Of a DNA stretch of 64,000 nt, positions 1 through 7,553 are shown in pieces. Each line of letters opens with the position of its first letter. Position 1 is the stretch's first letter. This DNA is from Saprospiraceae bacterium (GTDB lineage: Bacteria > Bacteroidota > Bacteroidia > Chitinophagales > Saprospiraceae): the NCBI GenBank assembly GCA_016720635.1, contig JADKKF010000008.1, forward strand, positions 43,691 to 107,690, in the 5' to 3' direction. The notes beneath the pieces were generated by a model, which worked only from the letters and a program-made list of their open reading frames with translations, did no database searches and was not told where the DNA came from. The position numbers and the translations under genes are program-made.

Positions 1-81
1 CGGAAAAAAGGAGATAAAGTAGAGATTTCAACTCCTGCAGGTGTGATGGTTTTAGAAATTTTAAATATAAGTCTTGGGTAA
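1..81 (+). CDS. greA: GreA transcription elongation factor, 3' end only
   Basis: Only the last 26 codons are in the window. They read as the C-terminal FKBP-like domain of GreA, with the GD-V-I-TPAG-core (residues GDKVEISTPAG) and a short tail ending in TAA at 79-81. GreA binds the secondary channel of RNA polymerase and stimulates cleavage of backtracked transcripts. The stop overlaps the ATG of the next gene by one base, so the HIT gene is translationally coupled to greA. The rest of the gene is upstream of the window. Confidence 0.75.
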   Translation, partial: RKKGDKVEISTPAGVMVLEILNISLG

Positions 82-476
82 TGACTATCTTTAGTAAAAT
101 TATTGCAGGCGAAATACCAGCATATAAAATTGCTGAGAATGATAGATTTTTGGCTTTTTTAGATATTAGACCACTACAGAAAGGGCATACCCTAGTTATA
201 CCCAAAGTTGAAACGGATTATATTTTTGATATTGCGGATGCTGAATTTGGAGAATTGATGTTGTTCGCAAAGCGTGTTGCATCTGCCATTAAAACCACAG
301 TACCCTGCAAGAAAGTAGGGATGGCGGTTATTGGTTTGGAAGTTGCTCATGCGCATATACATTTAGTGCCAATTAACGAAGTTAAAGATTTGTCTTTTGG
401 TCTGAATGAACCATTAAAATTGAGTGATGAAGAATTGACAAATATAAGCATGGAGATTAGTAAAAATTTTAGTTAA
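81..476 (+). CDS. HIT family protein (HINT-type nucleotide hydrolase)
   Basis: A 131-residue protein of normal HINT length. It starts with the usual TIFSKIIAGEIPA segment and carries the histidine-triad motif HAHIHLVP near residues 90-97, in which the middle histidine is the nucleophile for hydrolysing nucleoside phosphoramidates or dinucleotides. It is cytosolic. The ATG at 81 overlaps the greA stop (1 base), an arrangement common in Bacteroidota. The physiological substrate cannot be told from sequence. Confidence 0.9.
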   Translation: MTIFSKIIAGEIPAYKIAENDRFLAFLDIRPLQKGHTLVIPKVETDYIFDIADAEFGELMLFAKRVASAIKTTVPCKKVGMAVIGLEVAHAHIHLVPINEVKDLSFGLNEPLKLSDEELTNISMEISKNFS

Positions 477-529
477 AATATTTGCCATAAGGAAGGGGTA
501 CCGGTTTTACGAATTAAAATAATTTTAGT

Positions 530-2491
530 ATGAGAAATTTTATTTATTTGTATGCTTTTGTTTTTCTTTTGATAAATGCTACCCGAGCCCAGAATTTGGA
601 TTGTATAGGTGATGCTGTGGAAAAGTGCCATTTTGCAAGTCATTCACCTAAGGTGAATTTAAATTTGGAGAAGCGAGCGGATGCTAATATTGACATAAAA
701 TATTATAAATTGAAGTTGGAGGTAGATCCAGCAATAAATTTTATTAAAGGTCGAAATGTAATTTATTTTAAGACGGCAAATCCCACAAATCAGATACAAC
801 TAAACCTTAGAGATGAATTGCTGATTACAGGAGTCTATTCTCAAAATTACCCCAACATTCAAGTAGATACAAGCATTGCAAATGTATTTGTGATAAATTT
901 TAATACTACCTTACCAGCTAACCACGTAGATTCAGTCGAGATTTCTTATAATGGTGTTCCGCCTCAAACTGGTTTTGGTTCTTTCAATCTTTCTAGACAT
1001 AATAATGATCTTGATCCCGTGATGTGGACCTTGAGTGAGCCTTATGGTGCAGAAGATTGGTGGCCTTGTAAAAATTCATTGACTGATAAAGCTGATTCGA
1101 TTGATATAGTCATTACTTGTCCATCTGGATATAGGGTTGGCGCTAATGGATTGTTGATATCGGAAACAACCGTCGATGACAAAATTACTTATTATTGGAA
1201 GCATAGGTATCCAATTGCTTCGTATTTGGTTGCTTTCGCAGTAACAAATTATTCAGTTTATAGCGATACAGTAATTTTGAAAAATGGACCAATGGAGATA
1301 CTGAATTATGTATATCCTGAGGATTTATCACAAGCAAAACAAGGCACCAAGGATTTGGTGAATGTTATGATTGAGTTTGAAGATATGGTAGGTGCCTACC
1401 CATTTTGGAAAGAAAAATATGGTCACGCTCAGTTTGGTTGGGGAGGTGGTATGGAACACCAAACTATGACATTTGTCATCAACTATGGATTTGAATTGTT
1501 AGCACATGAATTGGGTCATCAGTGGTTTGGAGATAAAATTACCTGCGGAAGCTGGCAAGATATTTGGTTGAATGAAGGTTTTGCGACGTATATGTCTGGT
1601 TTGGCTTATGAGCGCATCAGGCCTATTTATTTTAGACCATTTTTAAATGGTATCAGAAGCAGCGTAATTTCACAACCAGATGGATCTGTTTATGTAACCG
1701 ATACAGCTAATGTAGGAAGGATATTTAATAGTAGATTATCTTACCGTAAAGGTGCCTATATATTACATATGCTTAGATGGGTGATGGGGGATACAAAATT
1801 TTTTGAAGGACTAAAATCTTATACCAGCGATACCAGTTTGGCTTATAGATTCGCTAGGGTTTATCAGTTTAGGGAGAAAATGGAACAGAAGTTAGGAACC
1901 TCATTGGTAGGTTTTTTTGACGATTGGTATTATGGACAAGGTTTCCCAACTTATAATATACAATACGATGCACCTGAAAATACTTTTGGCCAGTTAAAAA
2001 TTCGGGTTAATCAGACGCAAAGCCATGCCAGTGTTTCATTTTATGAAATGCCTTTGCCAATAAAAGTATTCTCTTCGTCGGGTGTTGATTCAATTATAAG
2101 AATAAATAATACTTATAATGGCCAATTATTTACCATAGATTATCCTTATATTGTTGATTCAATACAATTGGATCCAGATATATGGGTGCTCAGAGGCAAT
2201 GGTACTACGAGGAGGGAAACGATTATTAGTACTTCTAATCAAAGTTTATCCCAGTTGGGATCTTTATATCCAAATCCGTGTAGAGATATTTTATATTTAG
2301 ACAGATTAAATATCGGGGAAGAGACATTTGTATTGTCGATCAAGAATATTTTTGGGGCTAAAGTTTTGGAAGAAAGAGTGGACTCTAGGTCAAAAATTTC
2401 AGTGAGTACATTACCAGTAGGATTATACCTCGTTGAATTATATAGAAATAACGAATCGATGGCTACTTTTAAAATACTTAAGAGTAATTGA
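530..2491 (+). CDS. Secreted M1 family metallopeptidase with T9SS sorting domain
   Basis: A 653-residue protein with an N-terminal signal peptide (about residues 1-20, ending near TRAQ). The M1 aminopeptidase fold is marked by GGMEHQ near residue 305 (equivalent of GAMEN), the zinc motif HELGH near 326-330, and the downstream zinc ligand in WLNEGFATY near 349. The last ~75 residues (LYPNP...FKILKSN) are a type A C-terminal domain for type IX secretion, so the enzyme is probably exported and then surface-anchored or released. It likely trims N-terminal residues from external peptides. The next gene is a peptide transporter, which fits a peptide-scavenging role, although a shared transcript is not shown. 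Confidence 0.9.
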   Translation: MRNFIYLYAFVFLLINATRAQNLDCIGDAVEKCHFASHSPKVNLNLEKRADANIDIKYYKLKLEVDPAINFIKGRNVIYFKTANPTNQIQLNLRDELLITGVYSQNYPNIQVDTSIANVFVINFNTTLPANHVDSVEISYNGVPPQTGFGSFNLSRHNNDLDPVMWTLSEPYGAEDWWPCKNSLTDKADSIDIVITCPSGYRVGANGLLISETTVDDKITYYWKHRYPIASYLVAFAVTNYSVYSDTVILKNGPMEILNYVYPEDLSQAKQGTKDLVNVMIEFEDMVGAYPFWKEKYGHAQFGWGGGMEHQTMTFVINYGFELLAHELGHQWFGDKITCGSWQDIWLNEGFATYMSGLAYERIRPIYFRPFLNGIRSSVISQPDGSVYVTDTANVGRIFNSRLSYRKGAYILHMLRWVMGDTKFFEGLKSYTSDTSLAYRFARVYQFREKMEQKLGTSLVGFFDDWYYGQGFPTYNIQYDAPENTFGQLKIRVNQTQSHASVSFYEMPLPIKVFSSSGVDSIIRINNTYNGQLFTIDYPYIVDSIQLDPDIWVLRGNGTTRRETIISTSNQSLSQLGSLYPNPCRDILYLDRLNIGEETFVLSIKNIFGAKVLEERVDSRSKISVSTLPVGLYLVELYRNNESMATFKILKSN

Positions 2492-2541
2492 TTTTTAAAC
2501 AATATTAGATTAAAGTATTACCAATTAAAATCGCGTAAATT

Positions 2542-4212
2542 ATGTCAGAAAAAGCAATGGTGCATCCAAAAGGACTATGGGTATTATTCGGAACTGAAAT
2601 GTGGGAACGTTTCAACTTCTATGGAATGCGTACCATATTGACGCTTTTCATCGTAAATGCCCTTATGATGAGCAAGGAGCAATCTTCTATCATTTATGGT
2701 GGATTTCTTGGGCTTTGTTACCTTACGCCAATGCTCGGTGGCTTTATATCTGATAGATTTTTAGGAAACAGGAATTGCATCTTATTGGGTGGTTTGTTGA
2801 TGGCTATCGGACAATTTACCTTGTTTTTTTCAGCATCAATTTTCTCGACTAATCTCCCTTTGGCTACAACGATGTTGTATGTAGCTCTAGGTATCATCAT
2901 ATTTGGAAATGGCTTTTTCAAGCCAAATATTTCAAGTATGGTGTCTAGCTTATATCCTAAAGAGGAGAAGAACAAATTGGACACTGCATTTACAATATTT
3001 TATATGGGTATAAATATGGGAGCATTCCTAGGCCAATATTTGTGTCCATTATTAGGAGATGTTACCGATGCGGCTGGTAATAGAGATGTTTTTGCATTCA
3101 AATGGGGCTTTTTGGCAGCGGGTATTGCCATGTTGATTGGATCTTTGACATTCTTTCTATTGAAAGATAAATACGTTGTAACCCCTGAAGGCAGACCAAT
3201 AGGAGGGTTGCCTTCTAAGAATTTGGCCAGTGATTATGAAGAAGGAGAGGCGCAATCTGCACAATTTACGAATAAAGCTTTGACGATTTCGGTATTGGTA
3301 TTTTTGTGTTTGGTCATGGTATTTTTCAAAGTCGTTGGTGTAAATCTCATCTATTCGTTCATTTATGCCTCTGGTATAACTTTGGCTGGATTGATATTGT
3401 CTGATAGTTCGTTGACAAAAATCGAAAGGGATAGGGTATTAGTCATTTATATCGTATCATTTTTTATCATATTCTTTTGGGCGGCTTTTGAGCAAGCTGG
3501 ATCTTCATTGACCTTCATCGCTGATAACCAAACGGATAGAAATTTCTTGGGGTATAATATTCCACCATCAATGGTTCAGATATTTAATGGTCTTTTCGTT
3601 ATGATGTTTGCTTTTCCATTTAGTTATTTGTGGGATAAGATGAGAGCGAATGGCCAGGAGCCAGCTGCCCCTGTAAAGCAATCCATAGGACTTGCCTTGA
3701 TAGCGGTGAGTTATTTTATTATAGCGAATAATGTTGCCAATTTGGGCAATACAGGACTTTTGGCCGTTAAATGGTTGATTTTGCTGTATTTAATCCAAAC
3801 CTTTGGTGAGTTGTGTTTGTCACCCATAGGTCTTTCATTAGTAGGAAAGCTCGCTCCTAAAAGGTTTTCTTCATTATTGTTTGGGGTATTTTTTCTTTCA
3901 AATGCATCGGGATATGCTTTGGCAGGTACTCTGGGTGCAATCCTTCCAGCTACGGGTGAACAGTTTAAATTAGCAAGTGAAAATGGAATTAATCTCCAAG
4001 GAATCTTGGATAAGTCGATTACTCCAACAGCACAACAATTAGATTTTTTAGTGAAAAACAAGATTAGTATAGATTATCCCTCTTTCGCGGGATTTACAAT
4101 CCACAATTTGTATGAATTTTTTATGGTATTCGTCGTTTTGTGTGGTATTGCTTCTATATTGCTATTCGCTATATCTCCACGATTGAAGAAAATGATGCAC
4201 GGAATTCGATAA
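2542..4212 (+). CDS. Proton-dependent oligopeptide (POT/PTR2) transporter
   Basis: A 556-residue major facilitator protein with about 12-14 hydrophobic segments. The POT signature EMWERFNFYGM (ExxER motif, residues ~19-29) couples proton and peptide binding, and FYMGINMGAFLG near residue 155 matches the PTR2 family signature. It should import di- and tripeptides across the inner membrane. It follows the secreted M1 peptidase by 50 bases on the same strand, so the two may work together. Length is slightly above the usual ~500 because of an insertion in the second half (about residues 470-515). Confidence 0.92.
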   Translation: MSEKAMVHPKGLWVLFGTEMWERFNFYGMRTILTLFIVNALMMSKEQSSIIYGGFLGLCYLTPMLGGFISDRFLGNRNCILLGGLLMAIGQFTLFFSASIFSTNLPLATTMLYVALGIIIFGNGFFKPNISSMVSSLYPKEEKNKLDTAFTIFYMGINMGAFLGQYLCPLLGDVTDAAGNRDVFAFKWGFLAAGIAMLIGSLTFFLLKDKYVVTPEGRPIGGLPSKNLASDYEEGEAQSAQFTNKALTISVLVFLCLVMVFFKVVGVNLIYSFIYASGITLAGLILSDSSLTKIERDRVLVIYIVSFFIIFFWAAFEQAGSSLTFIADNQTDRNFLGYNIPPSMVQIFNGLFVMMFAFPFSYLWDKMRANGQEPAAPVKQSIGLALIAVSYFIIANNVANLGNTGLLAVKWLILLYLIQTFGELCLSPIGLSLVGKLAPKRFSSLLFGVFFLSNASGYALAGTLGAILPATGEQFKLASENGINLQGILDKSITPTAQQLDFLVKNKISIDYPSFAGFTIHNLYEFFMVFVVLCGIASILLFAISPRLKKMMHGIR

Positions 4213-4255
4213 GCACTTATCGGAATAAAGACTAACGAAATAAATCTGTATTTGG

Positions 4256-5368
4256 ATGATTAATACCATATTGTTTGATAATCATGTGAAGTTAGGGGCA
4301 AAAATGGTACCCTTCGCAGGGTACAACATGCCTGTATCTTATACCAGCATTATCGAGGAGCACTTGGCAGTAAGAAACGCCGTAGGGCTTTTCGATGTCT
4401 CGCATATGGGTGAGTTTATTGTGAAGGGAAAAGATGCAGAAGAATTTTTGCAGAGAGTCACTAGCAATGATGTCAATAAATTGGAGATAGGGCAAGTTCA
4501 ATATTCTTGTTTTCCTAATCTCAATGGTGGAATCATCGATGACTTGCTCGTATATCGATTAGATGAAACAAGATGCTCAGATGGTGAAAAGGCGTATATG
4601 CTCGTCGTAAATGCATCCAACATAGAAAAAGATTGGAACTGGCTTGAAGAACAAAAAGGCTCAATGGAGTTAAGTTTGGAAGACATCAGTGAAAAGACTG
4701 GGCTTATAGCTTTGCAAGGGCCAAAGGCTGCAAGTGTTTTAGGAAAACTGACAACAATGGAGTTGAACAAAATGGTTTATTATCATTTTGAAAAAGGGAC
4801 AGTCGCGGGTATAAGCAATGTTCTGGTTTCTGCCACAGGATATACTGGTGCGGGTGGATTTGAAATATATGCAAAGAATGAGGATCTGATAAAAATATGG
4901 GAGGCATTGATAGAAGCAGGTCAAGAATATGGCCTTAAGCCGAGTGGATTGGGCTGTAGAGATACATTGCGACTGGAGATGAGATTTTGTCTATACGGCA
5001 ATGATATAGATGATACAACTTCTCCGTTGGAGGCTGGTCTAGGTTGGATAACAAAATTAGATAAAGGCCCATTCAATAGTTCTGATATTTTTATGGAACA
5101 GAAAGCTCAGAAAGTTACTAAGAAGCTTGTCGGATTCGTAATGGAGGACAGAAGGGTACCGCGCAAGGGTTATCCTATTTACGATGAATCAGATAGTGAG
5201 ATAGGAGTAGTAACATCTGGAACATTGTCCCCGTCGTTAGATACACCTATCGGGATGGGATATGTAAAATCATCTCAGGCAAAAAAAGGCACTTCGATAT
5301 GGATTGGAATCGGCGAAAAGCGCATGAAGGCGAAGGTCGTAAATCCACCATTCATAAACGAAGAGTAA
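4256..5368 (+). CDS. gcvT: Glycine cleavage system T protein (aminomethyltransferase)
   Basis: A 370-residue protein of standard GcvT length. It takes the aminomethyl group from lipoylated H protein and makes 5,10-methylene-tetrahydrofolate plus ammonia. Visible family blocks are FDVSHMGE (residues ~43-50), FLQRVTSNDV, GYTGAGGFEIY, GLGCRDTLRLEM and the C-terminal GVVTSGTLSPSL. No other gcv gene is adjacent, but glyA, which uses the same one-carbon pool, lies at 22 kb. A structured repeat begins 10 bases after its stop codon. Confidence 0.95.
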   Translation: MINTILFDNHVKLGAKMVPFAGYNMPVSYTSIIEEHLAVRNAVGLFDVSHMGEFIVKGKDAEEFLQRVTSNDVNKLEIGQVQYSCFPNLNGGIIDDLLVYRLDETRCSDGEKAYMLVVNASNIEKDWNWLEEQKGSMELSLEDISEKTGLIALQGPKAASVLGKLTTMELNKMVYYHFEKGTVAGISNVLVSATGYTGAGGFEIYAKNEDLIKIWEALIEAGQEYGLKPSGLGCRDTLRLEMRFCLYGNDIDDTTSPLEAGLGWITKLDKGPFNSSDIFMEQKAQKVTKKLVGFVMEDRRVPRKGYPIYDESDSEIGVVTSGTLSPSLDTPIGMGYVKSSQAKKGTSIWIGIGEKRMKAKVVNPPFINEE

Positions 5369-5377
5369 AACCACGCC

Positions 5378-5525
5378 GCGTGAAGGATAGTAGTGGTCAC
5401 ATCTTAAATCAAGCAATTTATTGTCTAAAGATGTGAGTCTCGATTTTGAAAATTAGTAGGTTTATGGCAAAAAGCGAGACGGTACCCACGAATAGCCTGA
5501 CCCGAGAAGAAAACGAGGGACACGC
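5378..5525 (+). repeat. Structured intergenic repeat, copy A (long form)
   Basis: Left arm GCGTGAAGGATAGTAG (5378-5393) and right arm ATAGCCTGACCCGAG (5492-5506) plus CGAGGGACACGC (5514-5525) match the copy at 62627-62693 almost exactly. The outermost five bases pair (GCGTG 5378-5382 with CACGC 5521-5525). Between the arms are two hairpins: CACATCTT/AAGATGTG (5398-5405, 5428-5435) and GTCTCG/CGAGAC (5437-5442, 5475-5480). The second stem also occurs in copy B. The element fills most of the gap between gcvT and the GbsR-type gene. It has no credible reading frame. It could be a small non-autonomous mobile repeat, a transcribed structured 3' UTR, or both. Confidence 0.7.
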
Positions 5526-5567
5526 CAAATTTATTCAACTTTAAAGGATTGTGATTGTTGGAAACTT

Positions 5568-6065
5568 ATGATTGTTTTATCAGAGGCTAAACGGCTATTT
5601 ATCAATAGATGGGGCGAGATCTCTCCTAATTGGGGTATCAGCAAGGCGATGGGTCAAATTCATGCGCTTCTGTTGATTAGTGAGGATGCGTTATGTCATG
5701 ATCAAATAATGAAAGCGCTTAGGATCTCTCGCGGCAATGTTCACAACCATATCTCCCAGCTGATGGAGTGGAATTTGATCGGTAAAAAAAATCTATTGGG
5801 TTCACGGAAAGAATATTATTTTGCAGAAAAAGACCTAAAGAAAATAATCAAACATATCATTTTAGTGCGCAAGAGAAAAGAACTTGAGCCCTTACAAAAA
5901 TTGGTGGAGGAATGTAAATTGGTAGCGGATTCAACCCCACAAAACGAAACATTCAACCAAGTACTAGACGATATCAACCTATATTCTACCAAGGCAGATA
6001 AGTTACTGACCAAGGTGCTGGAGATTGAAAGCACGTGGTTGGGGAATCTGATTCAAAGAATTTAG
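5568..6065 (+). CDS. GbsR/MarR-type transcriptional regulator
   Basis: A 165-residue protein with an N-terminal winged helix-turn-helix. The block GISKAMGQIHALLLISEDALCHDQIMKALRISRGNVHNHISQLMEW (residues ~23-68, described here by position) matches the GbsR-like subgroup of MarR proteins, where the SRGNVHNHI helix is the likely recognition helix. The C-terminal half is helical and probably dimerises. Targets and ligand are unknown. The gene is preceded by repeat copy A and converges on trpS with 15 bases between stops. Confidence 0.8.
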   Translation: MIVLSEAKRLFINRWGEISPNWGISKAMGQIHALLLISEDALCHDQIMKALRISRGNVHNHISQLMEWNLIGKKNLLGSRKEYYFAEKDLKKIIKHIILVRKRKELEPLQKLVEECKLVADSTPQNETFNQVLDDINLYSTKADKLLTKVLEIESTWLGNLIQRI

Positions 6066-6080
6066 AAGCAATAAGAGAAT

Positions 6081-7094
6081 TTATACATTTAAGATACCAA
6101 CCAGTTCTTTTACTTCCCTCATCGTTTTTTGCGCCATTTTGCGAATTTCGCCAGAGCTATTTCTTATTTGCTCTTTTATATTGTCCTCATCGGAGCGAAG
6201 CGCCTCATATTTCTCCTTGATTGGAGCGCAAAGCGCGATGATCGAGTCTGCTACGGCCTCCTTTAGTTGGGAATATTTTAATTGTTGCTGGTGATAATCG
6301 CTCAAAAGAGACGCATGTGCTTGCTGATTACCGCAAGCTTTAAGAAGCTCAAAAAGATTGGCAACACCAGGGCTCATCGTTTCAGAAGGGACCGAACCTG
6401 TATCAGTTACGGCTGTTTTTACTTGTTTTCTGATGATTTCAGAATCGCTGAAAAGGTTGATAAAATGTTTTTCGCCAAGACTTTTGCTCATTTTTTTGTT
6501 TGGATCCGCAAGGCTCAAGATTTTGGGAGTCTCGGTAAATAATGGTTCTGGATGATGAAAATATGGATTTTCCTCAGAACAGAACTGATGGTTAAACCTA
6601 GCGGCAATATTGCGAGAAAGCTCTAAGTGCTGTTCTTGGTCTTTGCCTACGGGCACAAAATTGGCGTGATATATCAATATATCAGCGGCCTGTAGTATTG
6701 GATAGAAGAAAAGACCCGTGGATACAAAAGATTCTTTGTTAGACTCCTTTAATTGGTCGCTTTTGTCTTTGAATTGGGTCATTCTCTGTAGCTCACCGAA
6801 TGAGGTGATACACCCTAGAACCCATGCCAATTCTGTATGTTCTGGTACGAGGCTTTGTATGAATAAATTTTTTGGATCTACGCCGCAAGCCAACAATTGG
6901 AATACCATCGACCAGGTATTTTCCCTCAATTGGGCAGGAACATAAGGCATGGTCATAGAATGATAATCAACGACACTGTAGGTACATTGATAAGAATCTT
7001 GAAGTTGAACCCAATTTTTAACGGCACCAAAATAATTGCCTAGATGTATATCACCAGTGGGCTGGATACCAGAAAGTACTCTCTTTGCGGACAT
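6081..7094 (-). CDS. trpS: Tryptophan--tRNA ligase
   Basis: A 337-residue class I aminoacyl-tRNA synthetase of normal TrpRS length, charging tRNA-Trp in the cytosol. The HIGH-type motif is GDIHLGN (residues 14-20), GKDQEQH (150-156) helps bind substrate, and KMSKS is at 201-205. It starts six bases after the end of ridA and almost certainly shares its transcript and the promoter at 7523-7553. Confidence 0.96.
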   Translation of the reverse strand: MSAKRVLSGIQPTGDIHLGNYFGAVKNWVQLQDSYQCTYSVVDYHSMTMPYVPAQLRENTWSMVFQLLACGVDPKNLFIQSLVPEHTELAWVLGCITSFGELQRMTQFKDKSDQLKESNKESFVSTGLFFYPILQAADILIYHANFVPVGKDQEQHLELSRNIAARFNHQFCSEENPYFHHPEPLFTETPKILSLADPNKKMSKSLGEKHFINLFSDSEIIRKQVKTAVTDTGSVPSETMSPGVANLFELLKACGNQQAHASLLSDYHQQQLKYSQLKEAVADSIIALCAPIKEKYEALRSDEDNIKEQIRNSSGEIRKMAQKTMREVKELVGILNV

Positions 7095-7100
7095 GTTTTA

Positions 7101-7487
7101 TTAGTTTTTAAGAACAGCAATGGCTGAGATTTCAATATTGACGAATCTAGGGAGATTGCTCACTTCGACCAATTCTCTAGCTGGGGCGGTTTCTTCATGA
7201 AAAAATTGAGAATACACAGCGTTAATTCTAGAGAACAGATGCATATCCTTTACAAAAACGGAGCATTTAACCACATCCTCGTAGGATAATCCATTGACTT
7301 TGAGGATCTCACCCAAATTGTGACAGACTTGTCGAGTTTCATCTTCTATCGATCCAGTGACGATGTCACCACTCAGAGGATTTATGCCGATTTGACCGCT
7401 TATAAAAAGGAGGCCAGCCGCCTGAATACTTTGATTGTAAGGACCGATGGGTGCTGGTGCATTGGCTGAATTGACTACTTTTTTCAT
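7101..7487 (-). CDS. ridA: RidA family reactive intermediate deaminase
   Basis: A 128-residue protein. RidA hydrolyses reactive enamine or imine intermediates made by PLP enzymes such as threonine dehydratase. The blocks APAPIGPYNQS, FISGQIGINP and the C-terminal FVNIEISAIAVL match the YjgF/RidA family, and the catalytic arginine equivalent lies in PARELVEVSNLPR. A longer frame opens at 7520, but the promoter -7 box at 7523-7530 places the transcript start near 7516-7518, and the family begins at MKKV, so the ATG at 7487 is chosen. First gene of a ridA-trpS operon. Confidence 0.92.
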   Translation of the reverse strand: MKKVVNSANAPAPIGPYNQSIQAAGLLFISGQIGINPLSGDIVTGSIEDETRQVCHNLGEILKVNGLSYEDVVKCSVFVKDMHLFSRINAVYSQFFHEETAPARELVEVSNLPRFVNIEISAIAVLKN

Positions 7488-7522
7488 GATAAAATCATTG
7501 AAATGTTTTACGGAATACAATG

Positions 7523-7553
7523 CAAAAGTAGGTTAATTAGGCCTATTATTCAA
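7523..7553 (-). promoter_or_regulatory. Bacteroidota sigma-A promoter of ridA-trpS
   Basis: On the minus strand TTG (7551-7553), a 20-base spacer and TACTTTTG (7523-7530) match the TTG-N19-21-TAnnTTTG consensus fully. The -33 triplet overlaps the last codons of the GH89-like gene upstream. Confidence 0.7.

Noticed and set aside
4207..4222. Inverted repeat CGATAA/TTATCG at the end of the peptide transporter gene
   Set aside because: Six pairs only, overlaps the stop codon and has no T run, so not a convincing terminator.
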